DNA from: Onthophagus taurus
Taxonomy: Eukaryota > Arthropoda > Insecta > Coleoptera > Scarabaeidae
Assembly: GCF_036711975.1 (NCBI RefSeq)
Contig: NC_091966.1
Span: 33,425,501 to 33,489,500 of the forward strand
Length of the DNA: 64,000 bases
Direction: 5' to 3'
The number at the start of each line of letters is the position of its first letter. Position 1 is the stretch's first letter. The notes under the pieces were generated by a model, which did not search any database, had not been told where the DNA came from, and saw only the letters and a program-made list of their open reading frames with translations. Below, piece by piece: positions 22,840-35,100 of the stretch. The translations under genes and the position numbers were made by a program.

Positions 22840-24405
22840 TTAGATACTTATTTATTTGAAATAAACAGGGTTACCCCTAATTACATACTTCAGTGCACTA
22901 ACAATATCATTTAACTAAATTAAGCAATTCAAGCCAAAAATAGCTAAGAGAAAAATAAAACAGCCAGAAGCAATGAAACGATGAAAGAACAAAGCAGGAG
23001 CAAAAAAGAGAAAAGAAAATTCAGACAATAAATGTCTCTTTATCAATATTACGCTAGCACCAAATAATGGAATAGAGGAGGTAAAAGATAATGTGTTGCA
23101 CAAAATAAGGACTTTAACAAGAAGGGAATTTTTTCTAAGTTCCATGGCACAGTAAGGAACACTGAATTGATTTTTGTATCGTCCATAAAATGCTGGCACA
23201 TACAGACCGATCCTTTCCAAGATTAAAGGGACGTCTACATTATTATTAAATATGTTGAACAGGAAACAGAGCGATAGTATCTTCCTTCTAATTGGTAGTT
23301 TAGTCAGATCAAACATCTGACGCGCGAACCCATACGATCTAAACCCAATGAAAACATGATATTTTTTGTAATATATGAGTCGTTCCAGGACCCCCCACTA
23401 TTATCGCATACTCCAAACTAGATCGCACAAGTGAATTAAATAACAATTTCAGAGTCTCCACATTTGTAAAGCAATAGGCGTTTATAATGACGAAAGCTAA
23501 CATGCGTAGTGCTTTCGATGTTGTGCGCTTAATGTGTTCATCAAAACATAAATTATGAGAAAAAAGAACACGTAAATCCTTCTTAGAAACAATTGAATAT
23601 TGACTGACATTGTTAATTCTATATATAAAATGTATTGGTTCTCTTCTTAATGTGTTTGTCATAGACGCACATTTAGAGATATTAAAATGAAGTTTGTTTA
23701 CCTGACACCAATTAAATACATTATCCAGACTAGTTTGCAAAGAATGGCAGTCCTTCAAGCTACGTATAGTTGTAAAAATTTTCAGATCATCAGTAAAAAG
23801 CAAGCATCTTGATGAATCGATGACCAACGGCAGATCATTTATAAATAGCAAAAATAACAATGGTCCCAAGTTACTATCCTGCGGAACCCCCGAATCAATT
23901 CCTAGCCTATCCGATACTGCATTTTTATAAGTTACATAAAATAATCTATAGGACAAGTAAAAGACAAAGAACTCCACGGAAAAACCATACAGTGCCAGCT
24001 TGCGTAAGGGCACGTTATGATCCACCCGATCGAACGCTTTTGCAAAATCCGTATAAACTACATCAACTTGGCCCTTACAATCAAGCACTCCTTAGAGATA
24101 ATCACTAAAAATGGTCAAGTTTGTCTCAACAGATCGCTTTGGGATAAATCCATGTTGATCAATATGTATAGACTTACTTACATGATTGACAACTCTTTGG
24201 TAGATTATTATTTCAAATATTTTTGCAAAACATGAGATCACTGAAATTGGTCTATAATTAGTTAATGTAGTTATATCGTCAGCCGGACCAGATTTGTGAA
24301 CAGGCGTTACTTTTGCCTCTTTCCATTCCCTTAGAAATGTATTAGTTCTAATGGACAAATTAAAATTATGTATAGCGGAACTATAAAGAACTCCTTACAG
24401 TCCTT
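22840..24405 (-). mobile_element. 5'-truncated LINE (jockey/CR1 group) with most of the reverse transcriptase
   Basis: On the minus strand the order is the FNLSIRTNTFLREWKEAKVT block with TPVHKSG, NYRPISVIS, the QHGFIPKRSVETNL block, VVYTDFAKAFDRVDH (first catalytic Asp), GVPQDSNLGPLLF and FTDDLKIF in place of FADDLKIF near 23790. A C-terminal extension RRKILSLCFLFNIFN follows at 23260. Defects: an in-frame stop at 24092-24094 between motifs, a one-base frameshift near 23317-23340 (FHWV to GFRSYGFA), and A to T in the catalytic box. The catalytic DD pair is kept. The 5' end is lost at about 24405, and a 3' end with AATAAATAAG lies near 22845. Dead but fairly young by sequence. Confidence 0.85.
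23339..24088 (-). pseudogene. LINE reverse transcriptase palm and thumb fragment
   Basis: Longest open part of the LINE, 249 residues. It would copy element RNA at a nicked target. Visible motifs are DFAKAFDRVDH, GVPQDSNLGPLLFLLFINDL and FTDDLKIF (catalytic FADD box with A to T), followed by LDNVFNWCQVNKLHFNISKC. Its ATG is not the native start: it follows an in-frame stop inside the ancestral protein, and the fragment ends at a frameshift before the C-terminal domain. Confidence 0.85.
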
Positions 24406-24800
24406 ACATATCTACAGTTATGATCTTCTGAATCTTTGACATTCACAACCTTGTTTATAACAATGCCTAAATAAACGGCTACTATTAAGGCATTTCAAAA
24501 AAATGAGATGCTCAAATGCTTGACACAAGTTTGTCTATCTTGATCTTCTTAGTGACAGATGTCTAGGACAAAATTAAAAGTTCAAGCATGTAATTAATTT
24601 TTCAAGTGAGATACTTACCCTGGCCCTTGTAGGTAATGCTTTCTTAGAAATAAAACTGTGCATCAAAATAAGAAAACTAAAAAATTAGTGCGATAGTCTG
24701 AAAACTGTAAATACACTGCAGTTGTAGTAAACACTTTATCGATATGATTGTGGAACTTTGTTAGTGGAACTCGAGACATATATTTCAAGCATCAACATTG
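24406..24800. other. AT-rich DNA, no gene recognised
   Basis: Spacer between the LINE and the hAT-type element. Nothing supported. Confidence 0.5.
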
Positions 24801-24808
24801 AACTAAAC
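24801..24808 (+). repeat. 8-bp target site duplication, left copy
   Basis: AACTAAAC, identical to 25719-25726. Confidence 0.92.
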
Positions 24809-24955
24809 CAGAGGTTCCCAAACTTTTTTTCTCATAGACCACTTTAAAAATTTTGCTGGTTCCGGTGGACCTGCATCTACATTTCTACTATATTCCCAAA
24901 ACTCCTAAAACTATGGAAATTTGCGTTACGGCTGAGTTCCAAAAACGAATTAACA

Positions 24956-25124
24956 GTTTTCGAAAAAAAAGTGAGAATTAATTGGTTAATTAATTAATTG
25001 ATTGTGCTGTGAGTGGATGTCAAAAAAGTAAAGTTCGCCAATCAAAAAAATTGATTCCATCCAAATACATCCAAATCCACAGCACAAGAAACCATTCAAT
25101 TCTCACTTATTTTATTTAGAAAAC
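24956..25124. repeat. imperfect foldback inside the hAT-type element
   Basis: The left arm (24956-25020) and right arm (25067-25124) are imperfect reverse complements. They share AAGTGAGAATT and TTGTGCTGTG and end in GGATGT, with small indels. The 46-base middle would be the loop. This looks like an older foldback captured within the element or an internal rearrangement of it. Confidence 0.75.
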
Positions 25125-25211
25125 TCTCCATTCGGAGTGGTAAAAATAAAAAGAAAAATAGTGTATTTTCTTGTGTTGTATTTATTCAAATATGTAATTA
25201 TTACACTATTG

Positions 25212-25258
25212 ATTATTATTGTTATCATATTACAATGTAATATGATAACAGTAGTAAT
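25212..25258. repeat. AT-rich palindrome inside the hAT-type element
   Basis: GTTATCATATTACA (25221-25234) and its exact reverse complement (25236-25249) surround one A. A further nine bases on each side pair at seven positions. Confidence 0.88.
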
Positions 25259-25718
25259 ATAATTAAAATTAAACATTAATAACGTAACGTAACTTCTACA
25301 ATGACAATCACAAAATAATCATAATTTTAATGGGACTTGATGGATTGACAGCAAATTATCAATATTTGGCTTCAGTTTTGTTAGGAATAGCCGCAAATCT
25401 CCCCGTTCTATGATATTCAATCTGCTCCTTTTCTATCACTCAAATTTTTCGCTACTAGGTGTTGTCGGTGGATGACACAGTGAATTTACCAGTTACCTCT
25501 GGTATAATTTCTAAGTTTTTACAAGTAACAGTCGCTGAGCTTCTTAAAATATTATCTGCCTACATTGATAGGCGAAGTCAAGCCAACATTTTAGTTCTTC
25601 ACTATCAAAACCAGAAAAATGTTCGTGGATCCCCATTGTTTTGTCATGTCAACCTAGACCCCCGTCGAATCTCCCGTGGACCCCTGGGGGTCCATCTGGA
25701 CCACTTTGGGAATCAATG

Positions 25719-25726
25719 AACTAAAC
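25719..25726 (+). repeat. 8-bp target site duplication, right copy
   Basis: AACTAAAC, identical to 24801-24808. Confidence 0.92.
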
Positions 25727-25984
25727 TATGCTTTTTCTAGAGAAAGGCTTTTGGGCAGTTATAAAGTATAAGAATATACAAACAAGGGTTGTAATGGAAA
25801 ATGAACGTATTCTTTATTGTTGAACATTTTTTAATCAAAGGAGTTTTTCAAAAACCTTGAAATCAAAGTGGTGGTTAACCGTTTTGACTTGATGTGCAAT
25901 CTTCTAAATATGGACACTAATAATGGTATGTTCTCAAAAATAGATATCCTCTTAGATCAGCAAAAGATTTTTTTGCTATAATTA

Positions 25985-26190
25985 ACCATTTCTGCGCTTT
26001 TTTTCAGCTCAAAATCTTATTAACGGTTATGTGATACAAATTCAATTCTGACTATCAACAGACTACAAGAACCCGAGTGCTGTTCATATTTTCATCCGTT
26101 TTTGAAGCTTCCTGGGCTTCCTTTACGTGCTTCATCTTCAATTGAGACTCTTTCTGAAAATGTCTTAAACCACCGAAAGCATTGGATCAT
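25985..26190 (-). pseudogene. mariner transposase N-terminal fragment
   Basis: Minus-strand reading gives QCFRWFKTFSERVSIEDEAR and then KGSPGSFK, the mariner pattern vFeWfkrFkeGR.s.eDe.R.GRP. After a one-base shift it gives TDENMNSTRVLVV and LYHITVNKIL, matching TDENV..vr.LV and the second helix-turn-helix. This is the DNA-binding half only; the catalytic half is missing. It is distinct from the two C-terminal mariner pieces elsewhere in the window. Confidence 0.68.
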
Positions 26191-28646
26191 TAATAGAATT
26201 TATCTGAGTTTCAATCAAAATATATCGTTTCGTGACAATTTGTAATAAGGTTTGAAGGTGTTTATGAAGCCGTGAAAAATCCACAAGGTAAATGTTCAGA
26301 TTGGGAACCGGGAAAAGGAACTCAACACTCTACAATATCCTCTTTGTCCGAGGCATAAAGTAACTGAAGTGGTGTTTAAAAAGTAAATCTTGGTTTACAT
26401 CAGGAAACCACGAACTGTTAACAACATTTCTCGATAAGAACTAAAATATTTTATGTATATGTCACCTTCATAAAAACGAATTTATATCTAATTATAAATT
26501 GTATAACCTTGATGGTAGTTATGTTTAGTAAGATGAAATCAAAGTTTTGTCATATTTCATTTTTCAGGAGATGTGATTTCTGAGAAATTACAAATTTTTC
26601 GTCATTTTTTAAAAAGGGACTTTCTTTAAAATTCACAATAGAATCACCTCTCAAAGCTTCGCACTGTTCTTTAAATACACGCTATGTAAAAGATAAGGAG
26701 CAACGGTTGACCTTAACATCTAGTCTTTAAAACGTTAACCATATGCTAGACACTAGAACTCAATACCAGTTGTCTCAAGCTAACAAACTCTCGGAAATGG
26801 ACGAGTTGATCGAAGACAACAGGTGAGAAACAGATATTAGATTTGTTTGGAGTGTCACCACTTTAAAAGGAAATGAAGTAAAAGTAATAGAGAAAACTGA
26901 AAAATACAAACCTGGAAGTACTTGGGAATAGCAAAACTCAAAAAAGGGGGGTTTATTTAGATTTGCTCCACTCATGAAAACAAACACCAACAAAATGTAC
27001 ATCAATAGGTATAATACAAGGAGCTGCAATAGTACTATACAACGAATTGATAGTAAACTCTACTACTAGTAGTAAACCCTAAAACTATAACTACAAGAAA
27101 AACGATCAAGTCGAAGTGAATGACGAAAGGAACACTACAATAAAAAACTGCAGCGAACAGTAGACAAAATGTGAAGCGAAAACAAGTATTTTGAATATAA
27201 TAAAAAGATATGCTATAAAACAACGAATGATTAGGTAGTGAGTTTTCATAATTATTAGTTTTTATTTATTAGTAGGTAGTATTTGAACGTTCAATTAAAG
27301 TTCACCATCATTCAAACTTTTTACAGCTTCATAAACATTAAAATCGTAAGATAGGAAGTCTTAAAAAACATCTTTTTTGGGAAATAATATGTCCAAACAA
27401 CATTTTTAGAGAACTCGTTCACACTTTGAGTTCTGCCATTCAAAAGTTATTCCAGCAACCGTGGCTTAGATAAATTGCTGAAAATTGATTTCATAAAAAT
27501 CATTATTTTTTCAAAAAAATGAAAAAGGTTTTTTATGATAGTCGTTTTCACCATCAACCTCAAAACACTTCATTTCACTTCATTATGAATCAACAAAATG
27601 TTTCACTTTTTGTCAAAGTTAACATAACGATCTTCCAAGAGCAGCTGGACGATTCCAGTAGATCTTTCTACTGAAAACTAAGTGAATGATAGTATAAAGT
27701 CCATATGACTTCTCATATGAGTTCTCACCTTTTCCACAAAATCTGTATTTTTCTTGATATTATTTATCCTAATTCCGTAGTAATTTGGCAATTGCGTTGT
27801 CAAAGTCAGCTTCCAACGGTTTCTGCCTCCTGGTAATTTCATCTGGAAGCTTTTCAAACTAATTGTAGTTGAATAAAATATCAATATCCACCTTTTTGCT
27901 AGGGAGAAGGCGCTGAAATTATAATATTGTAAAACTATACAATCGACTTTCTCAGACTTTTTTTTAGATATACAGATGGACTTTATAAATATGATTGTTA
28001 CAGACTGATGTCATAAAGTTCAAGACACCGAAAACTTTTTCCGCAGCAACCTTGCCTACAATTCGCATACCAACAATTTTTTTCACATTTACAAAAGAAA
28101 ATTTGATCTAACAAGTCAAATCAGAATAATATTTTCTAGATATTAAGGTTTGTTCGATGCTTATGGAGTCAAGATCACATAAGTATCTCTAAAGAAACTC
28201 TTAGCTTACTTTCTGAAGAGGACAAGGTGTTTTTGTTTAATTTCTTTTTTCAACAGCATAGGCTTAACAACAGATCTATTAATATGAATACTTATTATCT
28301 ATTATTTAATGTTAGGAAAACCAATAACATATGATTTAAATGGTTTTTGGGACTTACTCTATGGGAGAGAGAGAGAAAAGGAAGGATTAAATTTATTGTT
28401 CAAAAATGAATCAAATACCAAATATTTTCAGAGCTGACTCAATGCTAAAATAAATGTAAATTCGTATTTGTCATATCAATTATTTATTGAAACCTTCGAC
28501 CGAGTCGAAAATTAAAATGAACACAAAAGTCTAAGAATAAATACATATTTTGCATTGGTTTGAAAACGGTTCCTTTTTATATTTTAAGTTCCTAATACAC
28601 AATCAAAACGTCTAACAATTTAAAAATATGTTGAATGTTATAAGTA
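26191..28646. other. AT-rich DNA, no gene recognised
   Basis: No family match. On the + strand one frame from 26781 to 27066 is open except for two stops and reads with ordinary protein composition (for example RFVWSVTTLKGNEVKVIEK), so it may be a decayed coding segment, but I cannot name it. The minus-strand frames over the same bases are hydrophobic shadows. Confidence 0.4.
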
Positions 28647-28830
28647 CGAAGGCTTTCACGGCCGGTGTTAATTGAACTAAAATTAGAACTAAAACTAGAA
28701 CTAACACTAGAAACTTTCGGGTTTTGCCGTGCGTCTTTTAAGAAAAGGTTTAACGTTTCGGAAGCCATGTTGCAACCTTCTTCAGAAATCGCTTCGAAGT
28801 GACGTGAAGTTCAATGTTGAATGTTAGATT
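28647..28830 (-). repeat. dispersed repeat copy A (possible Penelope-like end)
   Basis: On the minus strand it contains GAAGGTTGCAACATGGCTTC, CGAAACGTTAAACC, a threefold 12-base unit of the AGTTCTAGTNTT type, and the end AACACCGGCCGTGAAAGCC. A second copy lies at 49551-49700 on the other strand. The stretch CTGAAGA ... GAAAC resembles the two core boxes of a hammerhead, as in Penelope-like elements, although a complete fold is not evident. Family assignment is an inference. Confidence 0.6.
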
Positions 28831-29164
28831 TAAAAATTTCTTGAAGGCTGAAAATTATCTACATAAATTAATCTTTACATTAAATTCTTCACCAAAAGGT
28901 TAACTTGCTAATTGTTTACTTCAAATCAATTTATACAAAACCAATATAAAAATTATTCACTTTTATTTAAAGGCCATCAGAATCATTTCTAATGATTCAT
29001 ATGTAAAATAAATCATCTTATTAATTATTTATAACACCTATACGTATATAACCAAAATGGTATATATTTATAACTTCATTGCGCTAATAAACGAAAGTTA
29101 TTTGTTTTAGTAGAAAGTGTTGCGATCCAAAGGTGAAGAGGTTAAAAGGAAAGTGGTAAGATGA
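28831..29164. other. AT-rich DNA, no gene recognised
   Basis: No supported feature. Confidence 0.5.
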
Positions 29165-30720
29165 TATTTTTTGAGTCCGCCTCTGGTGTTAGCCGATAAG
29201 TTTCGAGTGTTGGCTTGTGGACAGAGTCTCGAAGTCTTTCTGGTTGATTTCTCTCTCGTTTCCGAGCCATGGGTTTTGCGTATACGCGAGAAAAGAAGGT
29301 CCGTTATCCTTCGCGGCGGCACAGGAGGACCTCTTTTTCCGTTCGGGGCATTTATCTACCATTTGTTGTGAGATTTACTCTCATAATCTCCGGTGTAATA
29401 TCAAAACATTAATATTAAACACCGCCGTAAATAAATACATAAATATCGCGCGCCAATGTGTATTGCCAATGTCAGCCCGCGCCATAAATGTTTATATTAA
29501 CGATGACCGCGGGCCGCCTTAAGAAAAATTGTACCGAATGCATCCCAAGTGAAAAATTGTCTTCGTTGCCAACGACCAATTCGATTTTCTTTTGAAAAAC
29601 TTTGGATAAAATGTTATTATAGTAAGACGAAAATTACAACTCTTCAGTAGTCACATTATAGTTTTACGATAATCGTTTTCGTTTTCGGTTATTTATTAAC
29701 AAAAATATGACCCCGTCCTGACGTTAAGGTGCCATAAACAAACGCCTTAATGACGCGACCAGTTTATTCCGTAATTTATTCGAATTTTATTTTAATGTAT
29801 CCACCGAGGTTTTATTGCAATGTTTTATAATCATAAGGGTCTTAATGGCTACGGCCACACCAGAAACGATTTCGAACAATTTACGCGGGTTCCGTGACCT
29901 TTAAGTTCGTTAAAAATTAAATCGAGAATATTCTTTATAATTTTACAACATCAACAGTTCATCAAAGCGAGAATCGTTAAGAAACCGCTAATTACAAATT
30001 ATAGTAGGTTTATTGAAAAGCAAGAAAGAAGAAAAACGGTTCCAAGAATATAATTAACACGAGATAATAAACAAATTAGGTTGGTTTACCAGCGACTAAT
30101 TGCCAACTAACGTTTATTTATTAATTCAAAGAACTGAACAGTCACAAGCTTCTAGCCTGTTAAGGCAGTTTTTACAAATACGATTAAAACTATGGTGTTT
30201 TACATCAAAACAATCAACAAGGTCGCAACAACAACGTTTGTAGAGAGAGAGTACTCTTGCATAACCTGGGGAACTTTTATGTTCATTAACACTCTCCTCT
30301 CTTTTATTCTTTCAATCTAGTCATGTTTACAACTATCTCACTTCACCTATAAATAAATTAATCAATTTTTTCTCAAAAATGTTTTATCTAAGTCACAATT
30401 CGCTATAAATAACAACAATGTCTTTTTAAACTTCTGTCATTATTCAGTTTACCTTTTATACTAGAAAAGTTGAGAAGTTGTCTCGTGACGTGGTTATGCT
30501 CCGTAAGATTTCAATACGACCTAATTGAATCGGAGAGCCGTTTTCGCGCTCGTTTCTTTAACTTCTGCCCTGAACTTATTCTTCGTCGTTGGAGGAGTGC
30601 CCCAAACAATGGACGCATAAAGCTCGCGGACGATGGTGTAGCGAATATACTCAATTATTACAGATCTAAGCGGTTCAAAAGCGAACGACGACGACGAACA
30701 AAACGACTTTCTTTTCTGAA
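29165..30720. other. GC-richer islands in AT-rich DNA
   Basis: Islands at about 29165-29560, 29700-29900 and 30460-30720, with AT-rich DNA between. Frames at 29107-29522 and 30470-30727 overlap on both strands and show no domain. CpG-containing words such as ATATCGCGCGCC and GATGACCGCGGGCC recur, as in the other islands. Candidate non-coding regulatory blocks. Confidence 0.36.
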
Positions 30721-31899
30721 TAATTGAATGTAAATGATTTTATTTTTTTTATTCCTTATTATTATTTTTTTTTTCGGACACAATAAATCTTTTGTCCACC
30801 GTCGAATATCCCACGTGAAACAATAATTAATTGTTCCGACTCTAATGATGAATGATGACTCTCTGATTTGGTTAAATGCCTTCAAGAGGTCACGACTTTT
30901 TCGTTCATGAATCTCGTTTTGATTCGATTCTCGTATAAACTTTCAAATCTGTCAAGACTAAGAAAAATAAGTTTAAAAAAACGATTTTTAATGCATCACT
31001 TAGTCAATGATTAATTAACATTTATAATTTTTTAGTTAACGTCTCATTTTCATCATACACTTACATAAGACTTCTTTACTACTACTTACGTAAGTAGTAA
31101 TTATGTATTCTTTTATTTAGTTAATGATGGATATTGTATTCATGTTGCAATGACGTATATATAAATTTTAGTATCAACAGAATAATTGCAATTTTTTTTA
31201 AGAAACATCAAACGGATAACTATCATAAAATCTGCAACAATCATTTTATGTTTAACTAAATGATGGGAATACAAAAACTCTTCTTTTAACAACAATGTTA
31301 CTTATTATATAATAACAATTGTCGTCATTAAATCAAACAACAAATGACCTTAAATTTTCAACAAACGATCCATGAAAATAAAAAAAAATCGCAAAAACAT
31401 TTAACCATTTTGATTTCAAAATCAAACCAATTCTAATTTAAGGATATAAAGTTTGGATCTAAGTGAAAGTGTAAATGATTACTTAGTTTATTTAAAACAT
31501 CAATAGTGATGATTTCATTTCAGCTCGTTATGAATTATTCGTTAATTGAGGTGGAAAAATTATTAAGTGATGTTTTAGGAACTTTTTTGTAAACAAATCT
31601 TTTATTCATTAACGGTTCAATATAAATTGGCTTGCATTTAATATAATTTTAAACAATTTTTTCTTTATAATTAGTATTATTAAACTTTGCATGTCTATAT
31701 TTAACATAGTTCGGATATTTTTAAAGGAATGAACGTGAATTTGAATATCATCTATAGAATGTCCCATTGATAAATTGCTGCATGTCACACATTCGCGATT
31801 TACAGCTTTTAACTGACTCCCCATACCAAAATCAAACATACAAAACATTTGACAATCTTGAAAGATATTTAATAGCAACAAGTGCTTTAAAGCCAAATA
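30721..31899. other. AT-rich DNA, no gene recognised
   Basis: No supported gene. The minus-strand frame at 31609-31896 contains CVTCSNLSMGHSIDDIQIHV, which could be transposon-derived, but the match is too weak to name. Confidence 0.4.
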
Positions 31900-32130
31900 G
31901 AATTAATGCTGGCCGACGTCGAACACCTCTTCTTCGTCTTCCTATCTGTCTCTAATCTGTTAACTCTGTTGTGTCTGATAAAGTCTGCCTCTGAAATATC
32001 TCCTGAGAAATTGACTATGAACTATCTCTCCATCACCTTGGTGGTTTGGTTCCGGCTGGTTTATTCATAAGCACAATTTTTGGAAGTCTGTTATCTAGCA
32101 TTCCACGGACGTGGTTGTGCTAAAATCACA
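31900..32130 (-). pseudogene. LINE C-terminal tail fragment
   Basis: Minus-strand reading gives HNHVRGMLDNRLPKIVLMNK followed by PAGTKPPRxWRD. This fits the H-V-RM...RLPK..L...P.G.R..GRP..RW.D segment near the C-terminus of L2/RTE-type LINE proteins. It has stops and no reverse-transcriptase motif. Confidence 0.45.
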
Positions 32131-35100
32131 GCAAAACAACAATACCTCCATCCTTATCACGTCCAACATATGTAAGATCTCGAAACTTTCGGTAAAACTT
32201 GAAAAAATGTGTTGTGTTTGTAAAATTTTGCTTAATCATAAAGCTGAAAAATGGTTAGAAAATGTTTCGAAACCGAAAGTGATGTAGTATCATGAATTGA
32301 AAGAGGAGCACACACATCAGGTCATTAGCTTCCATTGTCATAAGATTTAAATCCATGTTTTTTTTTTATTTGAAATAAAGCAAGAGAAAAAAAGTAACAC
32401 TTGCTAAATCTAAAGACTCACCATGGATATCTATCATATTGAAGCAACAAACATAAAAGATCCTCCCAGGTATAGATTTAATATTCCTGCAGTAGTGATA
32501 GTTCCTCATTCAAAAAGTCTCTGTATTTTTCGCCATTCAACATCGTATTTTTATAGAGCTATGTTAGGTAATTTCTAAATAATCCTAAATTTCTTGAAGT
32601 AATAAATGCCTCGTTACAGCAATCTCTACATCTTATTCAATCTATTGAACTTCATTCTTGATTATCAATTTACCTCACTATTCCATCAGATATCCGAAGT
32701 GCAAAAATGTGTATAAAACACTGATTTTAGAATCAGAGCACAGAAATGTTTTACACATTTCATTTTGGACACATTTCAAAGCTTATACCTTTTATTTTTT
32801 AAATTTTTTTTAATACCATCTATTAAATAAAAGTAACAATAAACAATATGTATAACACAACAAGAATAACATAGTGATAATACACCCAGTGGTGTGTTAG
32901 CTGCTGGCTTTCGTAACTCTCAAAATTAGTAAATCCTAAACTATCTCAAACTATATGATGTAATTTTTGAAGCATAACCAATAAAATTATATCTACATTG
33001 AGGAACTAACAATTTTTTTCCATACTTCACTATGCCGGTCCTTGATACATAATTTTATTAATTACCCTCAATAACGCCTCCATTCCTTGGAGCTTTGATA
33101 TTGCGCCCATCACCTCCCTCATCACATTGACATCTCTTTAGGTCAATTCACGCCTCCTTCTACATCTTCTTCAACATCAACCTGGTCTTTCCCAACATGA
33201 CATCTTAAGTACTCATTATATTATCTATAATTCTTCAAGTTATTCGTCAATACCTTTCTTACATCTCTCGTTGAAGTCCCATATCATCGTAGTATCTCTA
33301 CGGGTAGATTCACTACGTAATCACTCCCCGAACTACCTCAACCGAATATTAAAATATCTAGGAGCTTTGACAGGAAACTGAAAATTTTTGAATTGTGGAA
33401 AAACTGGAAGTAATTATTTTTTCCTATTATCCTCTTTTCCCTATTTCTAAAAAATAATCCCACCACCAAGTAGCGAGTGGTTAACCCTGCACAGTGAAAT
33501 AACTTTTCCCGAAATGGTTGAACTTTGTGAACGTGTTGATCGGGTCTAAGCACTAGGATGTACTTTATCTTACGGTGGCTGATATTAAGATGCTCATCTT
33601 GTGACAGCTTAGAAAATGGAGTGGAAAAGTTTGGTCAAGTCTATGGAGATCACATTTTAGGAGTTCCCATCATCTTTTCTGGATCTAATATATTAGTCGA
33701 TGGCGAGGCAATTGACGAATAGTTATTTGCTTTTTGAACGTTTTGAAATATCCAGAAGGGGTGAGATGAAATGCAGCCACTTTCAGCTTCACTGGAAATT
33801 GCTATATTATCTGTTATCTAAGGCAGAATTACCATTAGAAACTCCTAATCAAAGAAACGTTAATTCATGCCAGACCGCTCTGAGCCGAAATGGCCATGAC
33901 AACAGACATTAGCAGGATTAAAGATTAAATTTAGTTTATAGATTGATTTATAGATATTATTTTACCTTCTAGAAAACACACCCAAACGTTTTGTGTTATA
34001 GTAGCTTGCACCTAGCTCGAACTGAATAGCTCCCCACACTGAAATTCATCACACATTATTCACAAATATATGCATTCAACGACTAAAGAACATTTAAGAC
34101 ATAAAGAAATGGGTGGCAGGCACAATATCATCGTATCATCGTTTGTTGATGTAGTATTAACAGTACTTTTGTTTGGGTTTTTTATGAACAAAATAAACAC
34201 CTATCTATTGTAGTAAAATAGTAGTATGTAGACGGACATTAGTGATCTTCCCTCTTTTGCTTTTAATTTCTTTTGCTTTGTAAAATTACATTTTGCGTTA
34301 CAGCACACCACAAACATAAACGTTTCAGCCCTTTCTATGGATGAACGTTGAAGCAGCTGCAGATCCTGTTTCTACAAGTACTTCGCCTGGTCTAGTTTAT
34401 AAACAGCTTTTTTAGTTTCCATATTTAACCTATGCTTTATCTGTTGACCACAGTGATTCTGCAATGCTTCTCATATCGTCTATTAGTAATGGCATGTTTC
34501 GGAATTGTATCTTTAGGATGTGATGGTTCTATGTTCCTCTTTTCTTCCTCACTCATAATTCTATAAGCTCATCAACTATATACAAATACATCAATTATCT
34601 AAATCACATCACAACTTCTACTCACAATCAGAAAATCTTTGAATAATATGATATAAGAATTTCACATAAAACCTAATACCTACTACATCCAAATGTTATA
34701 CAAGCTAAAGTACGAACATGCTGTGTAGCTTATTTCAGCGAAACTGTTTTAATTTAGTTTAATTTTCAAACTAATTTTCTCTCTTTAAATTTAATCGTGG
34801 AAATACAATTTCCTAAAAGTTGAATTAAATCAATTCATTGTTAAGCATTAAAAAAATTTTCTCAGCCTTGATACACAAATAACTATTTAATGGCCCTATA
34901 ATAATGATTACAACTACTAAATGCTAATTTGATTACACCAATTTTTAAATAATTTATACAATTTTAAATGTTTCGAAATAAATTAAACGATTTCAAAGGA
35001 GATTTTACAATACGTAAATATTATTGTTTCCGTTCCATAAATATTTCTATTTGCTTTTAAAAACAATTAGAGCGTAAACACGAATAATATTTTTTCAAAC

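Larger units (their letters stand above)
24809..25718. mobile_element. non-autonomous hAT-type element, 910 bp
   Basis: An identical 8-bp target duplication AACTAAAC flanks it (24801-24808 and 25719-25726), the size made by hAT transposases. The ends are CAGAGGTTCCCAAA and, on the other strand, CATTGATTCCCAAA, imperfect inverted repeats of the CAGTGGTTCCCAAA class widespread in hAT elements. It encodes no transposase: the frame at 25459-25719 has no hAT motif. The interior holds a large foldback (24956-25124) and a palindrome (25212-25258). A perfect duplication suggests fairly recent insertion through a transposase supplied elsewhere. Confidence 0.9.

Noticed and set aside
26775..27223. Hydrophobic minus-strand frames that look like membrane proteins
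   Set aside because: They lie opposite an A-rich + strand, and the hydrophobic residues follow from T-rich codons.
31609..31896. Minus frame with a CVTCSNLSMGHS-type segment
   Set aside because: Faint likeness to transposon-encoded proteins, but too short and unspecific to name.
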